Positions 27,166 to 39,100 of a stretch of DNA of 64,000 nucleotides are shown here, piece after piece. The position numbers and the translations under genes are program-made. Location: the NCBI RefSeq assembly GCF_018863395.1, contig NZ_JAHKRR010000002.1, positions 496,001 through 560,000 of the forward strand, given 5' to 3'. This DNA is from Sinomicrobium weinanense. GTDB lineage: Bacteria > Bacteroidota > Bacteroidia > Flavobacteriales > Flavobacteriaceae. Below the pieces are notes generated by a model. The model did no database searches and had not been told where the DNA came from. It worked only from the letters and a program-made list of their open reading frames with translations. Position 1 is the stretch's first letter. Each line of letters starts with the position of its first letter.

Positions 27166-28599
27166 TCAGTCAACAGAGCCTGTTTTCATCTTTTTCTTTC
27201 CTCCCCGGTTGACATTCTCCACTTTTCCTTTCACCCTGACTTCGATCACCGAGGCAATGGCGTCCGGGGCCTGACGGGGTATTTCTACGATTAAGCCATT
27301 TTCCCCGTTCTTTGTTTTGAGCGGTTCCCCATCGGCCAGTAAGCTGGCGGAACCAACAGGGTTCTTTAATCCCGGTATCTCCAGTTTTCCCGTATCCGGC
27401 CAATCAAAGACCGTAGCATAAATCACGGTTTCCCCTTGATTCTCTTTAACCGTATAGCGCCCCCAGTCGACTGCAGGCAAGGGGCTGGCTTTTGTTGCGT
27501 AAACCGCTTCTCCGTTTGTGTCCATCCATTTTCCTATAGTCTTCAAACGTTCCACGCTTGCCACAGGAAAGGTACCATCGGGTTTGGGCCCGATGTTCAA
27601 CAGGTAATTCCCTCCTTTGGAAGCGATATCTACCAGGTTACGGATCAAGGTCTCTGCAGATTTCCAATCCGTATCCGACGTCCTGTACCCCCAGGTGTGG
27701 TTCATGGTCATACAGGTTTCCCAGTCCCTGCCGTCCAGTTCTTCGGCACCGGGGATTTTTTGTTCCGGAGTTCCGGTATCTCCGGGGAAGTTTGGTCTTT
27801 TTAACCTGTCGTTGGTAATAATCTGTGGCTGGAGTTTCAGGAGTTCCTGTAATTTCAGTGCGGTTTCGTCGGTCATACCCACCGGGGTATCCCACCAGAG
27901 TACGGCTATGTCCCCGTAATTGGTAAGCAACTCCCTTACCTGTGGTATGGCAACCCTGTCTATGTATTGTTCAAAAGTGGCTTCTTCCTGTCTTGGGTCC
28001 CAATGCCCTTTATGGGCTTTTGTATAGGTGTCGATCCTGGTACTATCGGGATTAGGCCAGCCTTCCTTCATCTTTTTCCGGGCTACTGTACCTCCCGGAT
28101 TGTTCCAGTCCTGTGCCTGGGAATAGTAGAACCCGAGTTTTATGCCATATTTCCGGCAGGCATCCGCGAGGGGTTTCAGCACATCTTTTCCATAAGTGGT
28201 CCAGTCTGCAATATTGAACGGGCTCGCTTCCGATTTGAACATGGCAAAACCGTCGTGGTGTTTGGCAGTAATGACAATATATTTCATCCCGGCATCCCTG
28301 GCCGTTCGCACCCATTCGTCCGCGTTGTAATTAACAGGGTTGAACCCTCTTGCCCTTTCCTGGTATTCCGCAACGGGAATTTTGCAGCGGTTCATGATCC
28401 ATTCGGCCCCGCCCCTGGCCTGTTCATGTCCTTTATAGACCCCGCCCCACTGGGAATATACACCCCAGTGGATAAACATGCCGAAACGGGCTTCGCGCCA
28501 CCATTGCATACGTTCGTCTTTCGGGATTTCCTGGGCAAAAAGGTTCGGAGCCATAAGTGCCATACATATCCCCAGAAGAATTTTTTGTTTTATTTTCAT
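27166..28599 (-). CDS. GH29 alpha-L-fucosidase (copy 1)
   Basis: A 477-residue exported protein (MAPNLFAQ). It shows QWWREARFGMFIHWGVYSQWGG, RTARDAGMKYIVITAKHHDGFAMFKS, KLGFYYSQAQDWNNPGG and IAVLWWDTPVGMT with the presumed nucleophile Asp, then SKGGNYLLNIGPKPDGTFP. It lacks the extra C-terminal beta-sandwich of copies 2 and 3 and ends after the family's small C-terminal domain plus a basic tail (GGKKKMKTGSVD). It starts 275 nt after the GH95 stop, the largest internal gap of the operon, and lies 30 nt upstream of GH31. Confidence 0.93.
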   Translation of the reverse strand: MKIKQKILLGICMALMAPNLFAQEIPKDERMQWWREARFGMFIHWGVYSQWGGVYKGHEQARGGAEWIMNRCKIPVAEYQERARGFNPVNYNADEWVRTARDAGMKYIVITAKHHDGFAMFKSEASPFNIADWTTYGKDVLKPLADACRKYGIKLGFYYSQAQDWNNPGGTVARKKMKEGWPNPDSTRIDTYTKAHKGHWDPRQEEATFEQYIDRVAIPQVRELLTNYGDIAVLWWDTPVGMTDETALKLQELLKLQPQIITNDRLKRPNFPGDTGTPEQKIPGAEELDGRDWETCMTMNHTWGYRTSDTDWKSAETLIRNLVDIASKGGNYLLNIGPKPDGTFPVASVERLKTIGKWMDTNGEAVYATKASPLPAVDWGRYTVKENQGETVIYATVFDWPDTGKLEIPGLKNPVGSASLLADGEPLKTKNGENGLIVEIPRQAPDAIASVIEVRVKGKVENVNRGGKKKMKTGSVD

Positions 28600-28614
28600 A
28601 TGGTTTGTTTTTGA

Positions 28615-28681
28615 GGTCCGAAGTCCGGCGTCCGGTGTCCGAAGTATATTTACTTCTGACTTCGGGCTTCCGACTTCCGAC
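28615..28681. repeat. Extragenic GTCCGAAG/ACTTCGGAC-type inverted repeat
   Basis: Tandem words GTCCGAAGTCCGGCG and GTCCGGTGTCCGAAGT face ACTTCTGACTTCGGGC and TTCCGACTTCCGAC across a short TATATT loop, giving a long imperfect hairpin. The rest of the 28600-28874 gap includes GTTCGACAGGCTCAC, a flavobacterial repeat word, and a small TCCCGAT/ATCGGGA hairpin near 28783-28800. It may attenuate transcription between GH95 and GH29. Confidence 0.5.
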
Positions 28682-28874
28682 TATTTCATCGTTTTCCGGT
28701 TTGCAAACTATCGATCTGTTCTTTTTTATTTGTTAGTTCGACAGGCTCACTATAAATTTTAATAGGTCAGCACTTGTCCCGATAACATCGGGATGCAATG
28801 CCCAAAGAACATTTTCGGTTGGTTTGAAAATTTTGTTAACGGGTATTTCATGTTCGGTTATTTTGTCGGTTAAT

Positions 28875-31454
28875 TTACTCGTCTTTTATTGGTATTACAG
28901 TATATGTCTTTCCGGCCCGGGTCATAAAATCGATGGTATATCCTTCGGGCATTTCCATACTTGTCCGTTCCGTTTTTGAATTGTTTACAAATTCCGGGGG
29001 GCTATCCGTCTGAAGCAGGGGATTGGAATTGGGACCGGTGGCTTCCCAATATTCCGTTTCCTTTATTTTTACGGGAACAGCGGTGTGCAACCTGCAATTA
29101 CCCCCCAGCCCCGAGCGGATCTTTGCTTCCCGGAGCATACCGTCCTGCCAGGCCATATCCACTTCAAAATTACCACGGGCCTTAATTCCCCTGATATATC
29201 CGGATTTCCACATACCGGGTAAGGCCGGCAACAAACTTATTTCTCCTTCATGGCTTTGCATCAGCATTTCGGTTATTCCGGAGGTCACCCCAAAATTACC
29301 GTCTATCTGAAACGGCGGATGTGCGTCAAATAAGTTGGGATATGAGCCACCACTGTTGTCTTCGACGCTAATTTCTTTTTCCCTCGTAAGGAACAACTGC
29401 TTATTCAACATGGTGCAGGCATGGTCCCCGTCCTTGAGGCGGGCCCACCAGTTGATCTTCCATGCCTTTGACCAGCCCGTACCCCCGTCGCCCCGCATGA
29501 GCAGGCTTTTTCTGGCCGCCGCCGCAAGTTCGGGTGTATGCCGGGGGGAAATAAGCGCGGCAGGATGTAGCGCATAGAGGTGGGACAGGTGCCTGTGGGC
29601 GTCATCCGGGTCGTCCCAGTCCTTATACCACTCCTGTAACTGGCCGTATTTTCCTATTTGAAAGGGATATAACTGCTGTAAAGCGGACTTTAATTCTCCG
29701 GCAAAGGCTTCGTCCCCGCGCAATACCTCTGCCGCACGTATGGTATTGTTGAACAGGTCACGGATAATTCCCATATCCATGGTAGATGCCACACTTACGG
29801 AACCTGTCCTTTCCCCGTTTACCCGGAAAGCGTTCTCCGGGGATGTGGAGGGATTGGTCACCAGCCGTCCCTGCGCATCTTTCACGAGCCAGTCCAGCAT
29901 AAACCGTGCAGCACCTTTCATAAGGGGATATGCTTTTTCTTCCAGAAAGGCCTTATCACCGGTATACAGGTAATGTTCCCATAAATGACGGGAAAACCAT
30001 CCACCGCTCATAGGCCATATGGCCCACCGGGGCTGGGCCCTGGGATCTCCCCAATCGGCACCGCCGGCAGGTGAGGAAATGGCCCATATGTCGGAATTGT
30101 GATGGGCTGTCCATCCTCCTGCCCCGTAATTGACCGCCGCCGTTTCCCTGCCATTTTCCGCAAGCTCTTCTATAAAATCGAACAAGGGGGAACCGCATTC
30201 GCCCAGATTGGCCGGTTCGGAAGGCCAGTAATTCATTTCCGTATTGATATTCACCGTGTAATTGGAGCCCCAGGGCGGTTGCATCTTGTCGTTCCATATG
30301 CCCTGCAGGTTAGCCGGAGGCCCTCCTTTTCTTGATGAGGCTATCAGCAGATAACGTCCGTACTGGTACAACAATGTGGTCAACTGGGGATCAATGTGCC
30401 CTCCTGTCTCCGTATATCGTTTTAACCTTACATCCGTAGGATCGTAAGCAAGGGAGTCCATCCCCAGGTACAGTTCTACCCTGTTAAAAAGGCCCTGATA
30501 ATCTTTGAGGTGTTCCTGCAATAACTGTGCATATGTTTTTCCTTTGGCCAGTTCCAGGTGTTTTTCCGCTTCTGCTCCCGGCTCTTTTCCTTCCGTAACA
30601 GGGGATTTATGAGGTCCGTTAAAACTGGTCCCTACGGAAAGGAGCAATACTACTTCCGAAGCATCATGTATCCGGATACCCGTACTGTCCGATCTTACTT
30701 CCCCGTCCTCGGCCCTTGCCTGCAAATGGACCTCATAACTTATGGCTTCCTCCCCATCATCATATACTACCTGCTTTTCTTCATAAGGCCTATGGGCCAC
30801 AAAAGAGGGACACCTGCCTTTAAGGACAATATGATTATCCTCTTTTGCAAAAATCGTATGCGGCATGGGGTTGTCAAAACGTGTGGAGAACGAAATACTT
30901 CCCGGTTTGTCGGCTTTTATCCGCATGACCAGTAATTGTCCCGGGTAGCTACTGAAAACCTCTCTTGTATACGTCACATCCCCCTGGGTGTACGTAGTTC
31001 TGGCAACAGCGGTATTCAGGTCCAGTTCGCGGCTGTAATCCGTAGTTTCCCCTACGGGCTTATTGTCCAGAAAAAGATTGCCCAGGGTAAGATAGCGGGC
31101 ACTGTAAGGGCCCATCATTTTCCTGGCCAGTTCATCTCCTTTTACATAGTCTTCTTCAAAAAGCGCCTTTCGTATCTCCGGAAGGGTTTCTTTTGCCCCG
31201 GGGTTATTGGTGTCCCGGGGGCCACCGGACCAGAGTGTGGCTTCGTTGAGCTGTAATTGTACGGTGTCCGTACCGCCAAAGGCCATCGCCCCGATACGGC
31301 CGTTTCCTACCGGGAGTGCTTCTTCCCAGGCTTCTGCGGGATGATCGTACCACAGCCTTAGAGGAGGTGTTTCCATACCTTCTCCTTTTCTCTGGCAGGA
31401 CAGGCAGAGGCACAAGATGATTCCTGTTATGTATATTCCAGTTGCTCTCATCAT
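28875..31454 (-). CDS. GH95 alpha-L-fucosidase/galactosidase family lipoprotein
   Basis: An 859-residue lipoprotein (LCLCLSC). N-terminal beta domain starts with [20 protein letters not shown] and [13 protein letters not shown], hallmarks of GH95. The helical barrel shows [18 protein letters not shown] with the two Asn residues that activate water, [10 protein letters not shown] with the candidate general acid Glu, [18 protein letters not shown], and [16 protein letters not shown] with the conserved Asp. GH95 enzymes act by inversion on terminal alpha-1,2-linked L-fucose or L-galactose. Its ATG overlaps the stop codon of the GH2 gene by 4 nt (ATGA), so the two are translationally coupled. Confidence 0.94.
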   Translation of the reverse strand: MMRATGIYITGIILCLCLSCQRKGEGMETPPLRLWYDHPAEAWEEALPVGNGRIGAMAFGGTDTVQLQLNEATLWSGGPRDTNNPGAKETLPEIRKALFEEDYVKGDELARKMMGPYSARYLTLGNLFLDNKPVGETTDYSRELDLNTAVARTTYTQGDVTYTREVFSSYPGQLLVMRIKADKPGSISFSTRFDNPMPHTIFAKEDNHIVLKGRCPSFVAHRPYEEKQVVYDDGEEAISYEVHLQARAEDGEVRSDSTGIRIHDASEVVLLLSVGTSFNGPHKSPVTEGKEPGAEAEKHLELAKGKTYAQLLQEHLKDYQGLFNRVELYLGMDSLAYDPTDVRLKRYTETGGHIDPQLTTLLYQYGRYLLIASSRKGGPPANLQGIWNDKMQPPWGSNYTVNINTEMNYWPSEPANLGECGSPLFDFIEELAENGRETAAVNYGAGGWTAHHNSDIWAISSPAGGADWGDPRAQPRWAIWPMSGGWFSRHLWEHYLYTGDKAFLEEKAYPLMKGAARFMLDWLVKDAQGRLVTNPSTSPENAFRVNGERTGSVSVASTMDMGIIRDLFNNTIRAAEVLRGDEAFAGELKSALQQLYPFQIGKYGQLQEWYKDWDDPDDAHRHLSHLYALHPAALISPRHTPELAAAARKSLLMRGDGGTGWSKAWKINWWARLKDGDHACTMLNKQLFLTREKEISVEDNSGGSYPNLFDAHPPFQIDGNFGVTSGITEMLMQSHEGEISLLPALPGMWKSGYIRGIKARGNFEVDMAWQDGMLREAKIRSGLGGNCRLHTAVPVKIKETEYWEATGPNSNPLLQTDSPPEFVNNSKTERTSMEMPEGYTIDFMTRAGKTYTVIPIKDE

Positions 31455-33955
31455 TCCGTATGTATACCTTTTAATATGTCTTTTTTATCTCCGAGGTAAA
31501 GGAAAGCCGAAGGTATTTTTTCCGACCGGACACCAATAACGCTCGATCCCCCATTGGTGCGGACCTTTATCATCGCTCTTCCGTTATATAACTGTACTTT
31601 ACGCGAACCGGAAGATGTGCCCTGGTTATCCATCAACTCCCCGTCTCCCGTAAGGGAAAACCGTATAAACTCATCTGCATCCGGGCAGAACACCCCGTTT
31701 TTATCATATGCCCTGGCGCAAACGGTGACCACACCATTTTCTTCTTTTTCCTTTTGCAGTTCAAAATGGTCGGGGGCTCCCCATTTTTCGGTCTGATATT
31801 CAAAGGAGATATGGTCTGTCACCACTTCCTTTCCTTTTTTGGCAATTACCTTTACTTCGTTCTTCCCTGTCACGGGTTCGACCATCCATCTCAGGCCTGC
31901 AGCGGGAAAATCCCGGCTGTCCCTTTTTTTAACGCCGTAGCTCTTTCCGTTGAAGAACAGTTCGGCTTTATCGCAGTTGGAATAGACTTTAATCATTTTC
32001 CGCTCTCCTTCATCCCCCCATCTTACGGGCCAGGTATGCCCGTAAATATGTGCCATAGGCTTATCGGTCCAGTAGGACTGGAAAACGAAATAGGATTCTT
32101 TTTTCTCAAAATCGCGTTCCACCACACCTTTCTGGTTTACGTAAGGAACGGGATTATCCGGCCGGACCGGGGTGGAAAAATCTTTGAACGGCCAGTATGC
32201 CGTCCCTGTCAGCCAGGGCATGGTTTCCTGTTCTTTCAAATGCCAGTCTATGAGGTTGCAGATATAGCTTTCGCTCCAGTCACCGTCCTTCGACACCCGG
32301 GCAGCCCCGCCATACAGGGAAGCATCGCCCTCCCTTTCATCTGCTCCTTTGCCGGTGGGGATCTCACTCAACACCTTATCGGGGGTTTCGGAATGTCTTC
32401 GCGCATGGCTGTCCCCTCCCCACTCCACATGGAGAAAGTGATCTACTTTTTCAAATTCTTCACGCGATACTTTTTTGTATTCGGTATAAATGCCCCGGTA
32501 CCACCCGGCCCAGATGGAAGGCGAATAAACATCGACAATATCCTTGCAGAAGTCACACCGGCGTATGGCCGTTTTTCGCGACGGGTCGAGCGTATGGGAA
32601 AGATCGTTAAGTTCTGTCATAAACGCCCTGATCTTTGCCTTGTCGAATTCCGGGAAATCCCCGGGCCAGTCGTTTTCATTACCCAACCCCCAGATAATTA
32701 CGGAAGGGTGATTGTAATGCTGTTCTATCATATTGGTAAGCATTCGCCTGGCCTGTTGTTTATAAATTTCTCCTCCCAGGCCGCCCCGGCACCAGGGGAT
32801 CTCTTCCCAGACCAGGATCCCGAGGCTGTCGCACAGGTTGAGAATGGTACGGGACTGCTGGTAATGCCCGAGGCGGATAAAATTAACGCCCATTTCTTTC
32901 ATCAGCAGCATTTCTTCACGCATTTGTTCGTCGGTCATGGCATTGGCCACCCCGGCATGGTCTTCGTGGCGGTGTGTTCCCCGAAGCAGCAGTCTTTCCC
33001 CGTTTAATCTGAACGGCCCGTTTTTTACAAATTCAAAGTGGCGAAAACCTATTTTTTCGGTATGGCGTGAAGTTCCTCCCGGGGACTTTACCTCTATTTT
33101 TACCGTATACAGGGCGGGGGTTCCGGGCGACCACAATTCGGGCTTTTTTACCGCGGTTTCCCACAGCGGTGTTCTTTCATCCGAAGATCGCAGGTCCCCT
33201 TCATGGCTGCCTATCAATTTTCCTTGCGGGTCCAGCAGTTGTATATGAAATTTTGCACCCCCAATGGCCGACGGGTCATAGAACCTGGCCCGAATACTGA
33301 GTTTTCCTTCCCTTCCCTTTTCATCCACTCCGGCAGATGCAAAAACCCGGTCAACGGATATTCCGGGGACATATACCAGGTTCAGGTACCTGTATATTCC
33401 GCCGTAAAGGTTAAAGTCTGACAGGTCCGAAGGGATCAATTCCACGTCCCTGGAATTGTCGCACCGGATGATCAGGGGGATTTTTCCATCAAACCGCGTT
33501 CGGAATTCTTCTGTTTGCTTAAATGCTTCTACGGCTTCGGTGATATCTACCGTCCACTCATCATACCCTCCGACATGTTCCCCTACTTTGGTCATGTTTA
33601 TATATACTTCGGTTTTCTGACCCGCTCCTTCAAAATGAAGCAATGTACGCCCTTTCTCAAACGGGTTGGCTATATCCAACGCTGTCCTGTACCAACCGGG
33701 GCCCTGGTAATAGTTTACGTCCGGGTCTACGGCATCTTCCGCATTAAAACTATGCGGTAACGAGACCGGCTCCCAAAAGGGAACTGTTTCGGGCCTTCCT
33801 TTTTCCGCAGGCCTCACAGCTTCCCATATACCGCCGAGGTCGGATCTCAGGAATTCCCATCCCTCATTTAACCTGACCTTATTATCCTGCTGGGCCATAC
33901 CGGGGATACCGAAAAAAATAGTCACGATTACAAAAATGTACAATAAGCGGGTCAT
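31451..33955 (-). CDS. GH2 family glycoside hydrolase (beta-galactosidase/glucuronidase type)
   Basis: About 834 residues. The longest frame begins with TTG at 34003; I use the ATG at 33953-33955, which opens a good signal peptide ([22 protein letters not shown]). Domains: jelly roll ([27 protein letters not shown]), Ig-like, TIM barrel ([40 protein letters not shown]), then C-terminal Ig domains. [11 protein letters not shown] gives the acid/base Glu, and [12 protein letters not shown] holds the likely nucleophile Glu. Retaining exo-beta-glycosidase. It overlaps the GH95 gene by 4 nt. Galactoside, glucuronide or other beta-linkage cannot be decided here. Confidence 0.92.
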   Translation of the reverse strand: MTRLLYIFVIVTIFFGIPGMAQQDNKVRLNEGWEFLRSDLGGIWEAVRPAEKGRPETVPFWEPVSLPHSFNAEDAVDPDVNYYQGPGWYRTALDIANPFEKGRTLLHFEGAGQKTEVYINMTKVGEHVGGYDEWTVDITEAVEAFKQTEEFRTRFDGKIPLIIRCDNSRDVELIPSDLSDFNLYGGIYRYLNLVYVPGISVDRVFASAGVDEKGREGKLSIRARFYDPSAIGGAKFHIQLLDPQGKLIGSHEGDLRSSDERTPLWETAVKKPELWSPGTPALYTVKIEVKSPGGTSRHTEKIGFRHFEFVKNGPFRLNGERLLLRGTHRHEDHAGVANAMTDEQMREEMLLMKEMGVNFIRLGHYQQSRTILNLCDSLGILVWEEIPWCRGGLGGEIYKQQARRMLTNMIEQHYNHPSVIIWGLGNENDWPGDFPEFDKAKIRAFMTELNDLSHTLDPSRKTAIRRCDFCKDIVDVYSPSIWAGWYRGIYTEYKKVSREEFEKVDHFLHVEWGGDSHARRHSETPDKVLSEIPTGKGADEREGDASLYGGAARVSKDGDWSESYICNLIDWHLKEQETMPWLTGTAYWPFKDFSTPVRPDNPVPYVNQKGVVERDFEKKESYFVFQSYWTDKPMAHIYGHTWPVRWGDEGERKMIKVYSNCDKAELFFNGKSYGVKKRDSRDFPAAGLRWMVEPVTGKNEVKVIAKKGKEVVTDHISFEYQTEKWGAPDHFELQKEKEENGVVTVCARAYDKNGVFCPDADEFIRFSLTGDGELMDNQGTSSGSRKVQLYNGRAMIKVRTNGGSSVIGVRSEKIPSAFLYLGDKKDILKGIHTE

Positions 33956-34008
33956 GAATCTAAATTTAAAGATTAAACATCTCAGGTTCCGTTTTTTCTG
34001 CAAAGGGT

Positions 34009-34653
34009 CTATGGTACAGGTTCAATGAAACCATTAAACACGTGTATTATACCGTTAGTGGATTGGATGTTACTGGTCCTGGCTTCAATAAACCGGGGGG
34101 TAAAAGGAATGTCGTTTACCCTGAGCTTGGAGTTCCTGGCATTCATGATCTTCATATATGCCTTATTATTCTCACTGTTCAGCAGGGTTGCGACCTCCGT
34201 ATTTTCCGGTGTCAGGTTATCATAGGAATACGATCCTTCTATAATATGGTACAGAAAAAAATCCCTTACGTCCTCTACAGCGTAATCTTCCCATCCTGCC
34301 GCCGGTTCCCCGTTCACTTTATGGTATCCGAAATAACAGTCCTCGTTAACCGTGCCATCTACATTATACCGGAGAATGGCTTCGTTGGCCAGGAACAGGA
34401 AAGTCCTGTCCGGTTTACTGTATTCTTCCGTAAGCCCGGCATATTCTATACCTTGTTGCATAAGCTGAAACAGGGTGTCCTGCCTGGACAAATAGAGAAA
34501 TTCCGAGGCGGTCATGTCTATTTCAGGGTCCAGGACATGATAATCATAAGGTTCGTCTTCCTGCAGGTCGAGGCCGGCCACTTCACAGCCGGTGAATATT
34601 GTAATACTTGCTATAACAAGTATTCCCTGGAGTATATACAGATATTTTTTCAT
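34009..34653 (-). CDS. Fasciclin (FAS1) domain lipoprotein, candidate surface glycan-binding protein
   Basis: A 214-residue lipoprotein (ITIFTGC, then EVAGLDLQEDE). It contains one FAS1-like fold: DTLFQLMQQGIEYAGL, YSKPDRTFLFLANEAIL, VRDFFLYHIIEGSYSYDNL and the closing STNGIIHVFNGFI. It lies 11 nt after the SusD stop, where many PULs encode a SusE/SusF-type surface glycan-binding protein, so a binding role on the cell surface is likely by position. No catalytic motif seen. Confidence 0.82.
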   Translation of the reverse strand: MKKYLYILQGILVIASITIFTGCEVAGLDLQEDEPYDYHVLDPEIDMTASEFLYLSRQDTLFQLMQQGIEYAGLTEEYSKPDRTFLFLANEAILRYNVDGTVNEDCYFGYHKVNGEPAAGWEDYAVEDVRDFFLYHIIEGSYSYDNLTPENTEVATLLNSENNKAYMKIMNARNSKLRVNDIPFTPRFIEARTSNIQSTNGIIHVFNGFIEPVP

Positions 34654-34664
34654 CGTTCTAAATT

Positions 34665-36110
34665 TTATCTTGAATAGGGTGGATTCTGTTCCAAATTGGG
34701 ATTTTCGTTCAGGGCATCCCTGCTAATGGGAAATAAAATGAAACCGGGATCTCCGAAACCGATCACATTTATCTGTCTGTCTTCCTGCCTTTGACGAAGC
34801 AGGGGGTCCATCACTTCCACAACTTTCCCGGTCCTCCTGAGATCGAACCATCTTTTTCCTTCGGCAAACAGCTCGAACTGTCTTTCCTTGAGAATAGCGT
34901 TTTCCAGTTCTTCTTTATTGGCAAACATATCTGCCGTTACCGGGTCCAGGCCTGCTCTTATCCGGATATCATTCAACAGGGAGACCGCTTCGGAAGTATT
35001 GTCCAACTGGTTAAAAGCCTCCGCGCGTAACAGCATCATATCCGAGAGCCTGTAAAGGGAGTTCCTCACTTCGGCCTGGTTAGCCGGAGGTAATGCAGAG
35101 GCCACCAGGCCGTCGGGGGCGGGGGGGTAATATTTCCAGATGTCCTGCACTGCCCCGGTAGACACTGCTTCCAGGGTGTCGTAGGTGAGATACCTCCTGA
35201 AATCGTTTTCCTGTTGCTGCCATTCACTGAGCAGGTTCAGGTCCAGAATAAAAGGGCTTGTATTGGTTGACGAACCAATCCTGGCTGCCAGGGCGTTAGA
35301 CCCGTCTTCTTCAAAAGACCAATACATACTCCATATCGCCTCATCCGAATTGGCAGGGTCCGTAAAGACCATTTTCCACTCATCGGGCCCCTGGGCCAGG
35401 GAGTACCGGTCCAAAGCCAGTAACCGGTCCGAACTTTCCAGGGCTTCCTGATAGTTTTGCTGCCACATATAGGCCTCGGTAAGCATGCATAAAATACCAC
35501 CGGTATTTATTTCGTATACATTGATATTGTTCGGGTCTACGAGTTCCAACGCGATGTTGAGGTCTTCAATTACACTTTGTAGCACTTCTTCCGCGGCGGT
35601 GCGTTGCGGCTTAAAGTCCCTGTCGGTGACCGGTTCTAACATGAGAGGTATTCCGCCCCATACCTTTGTTCCCAGAAAATGGCTGTAAGCCCTCATAGCA
35701 TAGGCCTGTCCCAGAAAGTTGTTCTTTGCAGCCTCGCTAATCTCCCCCCCGGTAATAAGGGGCAGGTTCTTAATAGCCAGATTAGCCCTGTTGATGGTAG
35801 CATACAATTGATCCCAATTGACCTCTCCCATATCTGCCGTAAGGCCGTTCAGTGCAAAATTGATGGATGTAATACCGGTTCCGCCATTGGTAAAATTATC
35901 GGACCTGGCCTCTCCCCATTCTATATACCTGGAACTTATAACGCCCTGTATACCGTCGTACATACCTGCTATTCCGGCACGAATATCATCTTCTGTCTGC
36001 CAGAAATTGTCTGCGGAGAGTTCGGATTCCGGCTGCTGGTCCAAAAAACTTTCACAGGATGCCGCAACTAAAGCTGCCGTACACACTAAAAACAGAAATA
36101 TTTTTTTCAT
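34665..36110 (-). CDS. SusD/RagB nutrient-binding lipoprotein (PUL pair 1)
   Basis: A 481-residue lipoprotein (TAALVAASC, then ESFLDQQPESELSADNFW). SusD features: DDIRAGIAGMYDGI, AMRAYSHFLGTKVWGGIPLMLEPV, YRLSDMMLLRAEAFNQL, ILKERQFELFAEGKRWFDLRR and a C-terminal LFPISRDALNENPNLEQNPPYS. It starts 12 nt after the SusC stop. It is predicted to bind the glycan at the mouth of the SusC channel. It shares little obvious sequence with the SusD at 12249-13781, so the two pairs probably take up different fragments. Confidence 0.96.
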   Translation of the reverse strand: MKKIFLFLVCTAALVAASCESFLDQQPESELSADNFWQTEDDIRAGIAGMYDGIQGVISSRYIEWGEARSDNFTNGGTGITSINFALNGLTADMGEVNWDQLYATINRANLAIKNLPLITGGEISEAAKNNFLGQAYAMRAYSHFLGTKVWGGIPLMLEPVTDRDFKPQRTAAEEVLQSVIEDLNIALELVDPNNINVYEINTGGILCMLTEAYMWQQNYQEALESSDRLLALDRYSLAQGPDEWKMVFTDPANSDEAIWSMYWSFEEDGSNALAARIGSSTNTSPFILDLNLLSEWQQQENDFRRYLTYDTLEAVSTGAVQDIWKYYPPAPDGLVASALPPANQAEVRNSLYRLSDMMLLRAEAFNQLDNTSEAVSLLNDIRIRAGLDPVTADMFANKEELENAILKERQFELFAEGKRWFDLRRTGKVVEVMDPLLRQRQEDRQINVIGFGDPGFILFPISRDALNENPNLEQNPPYSR

Positions 36111-36122
36111 GTCTAAATGCTT

Positions 36123-39100
36123 TTAAAAGTTAATATTCAAACCTAACCCCATTTGCCTGCTCCTCGGATAACGTCCGTTATCTTCCCCCATAGAGAGAGG
36201 GCTTCCCATCGGGATCTCCGGATCGTACCACAGATAATTTGTCCAGGTCAGCAAATTATTTCCGTACAGATACACGCTCAATCCGTCCATTTTCAGTTTC
36301 TCGGCAATAACGGGATTGAGTTTATAGGTGAGCTTAACGTTTCTCAGCCTTATGAAAGACCCGTCTTCCAGGAAATAGCTGTTAAGCTCCTGCATATTCC
36401 CCATTCTGCTGGCATCAGGAACCTTCGGCACACGTGTAATATCCCCGGGATTCTCCCAGGCATCACGGATTATATATTTATCGGGGGTGAGGTTTGTGCC
36501 GTTAAATGTGCTCTGATTCCTTCTTCCCCGGTTGTAGATGGTGTTGCCCCATTGTACATAGACATTAAAAGAGAAGCTGAAACTTTTATAATCAAACTGA
36601 TTATAAATGCCTGCAATAAATTTCGGTTGGGCATTGGCCAGCACTACCCTGTCCTTATCATCGATAATATCGTCTTCACCGTTCGTATTCTGCCAGATAA
36701 CATCTCCTCCCCCCGATACTCCCCCGGGCGTTCTGAGCTGTTTTATTTCTCCGCCATAAGGCTGGCCGTCGAGCAGGTACTGCCCCGAAAATTCCCCGTT
36801 GTTAAAGACTGGTTCCAGCATCTGCCAGTCCGGGGTATAGGCATTGGATTCATCATACCGGTACACTCCCAGATTCTTCCATCCGTAGAAATCGCCTAAT
36901 CTGCCTCCCTCTTCGAGATACCATCTGCCGTTGGGTGTCAAAGGGATGCCATCATAAAGTTTCAAGACCTTATCCTTATTGAATGACATATTATAGGAAA
37001 GGTTCCAGGTAAATTTCTCATTCCTTACGGGATACGTATTTATGGCAAATTCAAATCCTTCATTCTGAATGGAACCTATATTGACCCTTGTAGAGGTATA
37101 ACCGACCTCTCCGGGCAATGGAGCGCTGTAAAGGAGATCTTCGGTGGTCTTTTTATAATAATCGGCCACAAAATTGATACGGTTCTTCAAAAAGGTCAGG
37201 TCAATCCCCACATTAAATTGCTTTGTGGTCTCCCAACTCAGTTCGCTGTTCCCTAAAGAACTGGAGGGTACGATACCCAATACGCCGTTGTAATAATTAT
37301 TTCCGAAGGTATACCTGTCCAGGGCATCGTAATTGCCTATCCTCTCATTTCCCGTTTCCCCGTAACTGGCCCTTAATTTACCATCATCGAGTATATTGGA
37401 AAGCCCCTGCATAAAGGACTCGTCCGAAAACCTCCATCCTACGGATGCGGAGGGAAATGTTCCCCAGCGATTTTCCTTACCGAACCTGGAAGAACCGTCG
37501 CGCCGGATATTGGCGTTAAAAATATACTTGCCCTTGTAACTGTATCCCAGCCTCGCGAAAATCCCTACGAGGGTGTGGGTAGACCTGTCGTTGTATATAT
37601 CGGAGAGTATCTTGTCCTGGATGGCATTGGTCGTTAAAATGGATTCCGAAACATAGGTATTCCCTTCTATCTGGGCCCCGTTATCCACCCATTTTTCGGC
37701 GCTCATTCCCAGTACGGCATTGATGGTGTGATCTTCATTTATGGTTTTGTCATAATTCAGGTAATTTTGCTGCATCCAGTAAATGTCGAAGCTATTGCTG
37801 TACCCTCCTGAGTTCTGCTGTAGGTCATTGCTCAGTAATTTAGGGGAAAAAAACGTATGTTCTCCATACTGTGCCCGGACATTAAAATCGGAAGTGATCT
37901 TCAGATCATCGGTAATATTAAAGGTGAGGTAATTATATACATTCGCTTCATAATATTTAAATTCATTGACATATAACAACGCCCAGGCAACAGGGTTCCT
38001 TCTCCCGCCGAGGGTCGGCGCCAGGCTTCCATCGGGAAAATAAACCTGGAAAGTAGGCGGGCGTTGCATGGCCTGCGACAGGGTCATACCTTCGTTGATC
38101 CTGTTTTCCGACTGAAAAGAGAAATTCATCCGGTTGCCGAAGGTAAGCCTGGGCGAGAGTTTAAAATCGAGATTGATCCTCGAGCGGGCACGCCTGGACC
38201 AACTGTTGATAATAATACCTTCATCACTCAAATACCCCAGGTTGGCATAATAGTTCATCTTATCGCTGGCGCCACTTACGGACAGGTCCAGCTGATGTCT
38301 CACCGCTGTACGGGTCAACATGGACTGCAGGTCGTTATCCGCATTAAAGGAAGGGTTTAAGGAGTCTGAATTCAACGATGGGATCTCTTCGCTACTGGTC
38401 CTTTTCCGATCGTATAGCCTTCTGTCGTCGGCAGTGGCCTGCGGTAATTTATGCGACAATTCACTAAACATCACATTATAGCGTACATCTATCCGTGGCT
38501 TCCCCTCCACGCCCTTTTTTGTGGTGATGATAACTACCCCGTTGGCCGAACGCGAGCCGTATATGGCTCCGGAAGCGGCGTCTTTCAGGATTTCCATAGA
38601 TTGAATGTCGTTGGGATTGATCCCGTTAATATTGTCCATCGGCACTCCGTCCACCACATACAAAGGGTCCTGTCCGCCCTGGAGTGTTGCCGTACCCCTG
38701 ATACGGATAGATGCTCCTCCTCCCGGCCGGGAATCCGTATTGATCTGCACTCCGGCAGCCTGTCCCTGCAGGGCATCGAATACATCTACCGGCTGGCGTT
38801 CCACTATCGATTCTTCACTGACCGAGGATATTGCCCCGGTGACATCACGTTTTTTCTGGGTACCGTAACCTATAACCACAACTTCATCCAGGTTCTGACT
38901 ATCGGACTTCAGCACAACGTTTATCTCGGGCCTGTTATTTATCGGTATTTCCTGGGTTTCAAAACCCATAAAGGAAAAGACCAGCACCTCCGAACCATCC
39001 GGAACAGACAGAGCGTAATCGCCATCCGGTCCGGTCACGGTGCCTACTGCTTTTCCTTTTACTACGATATTGACCCCCATAAGAGGTATGCCGTCCTCTT

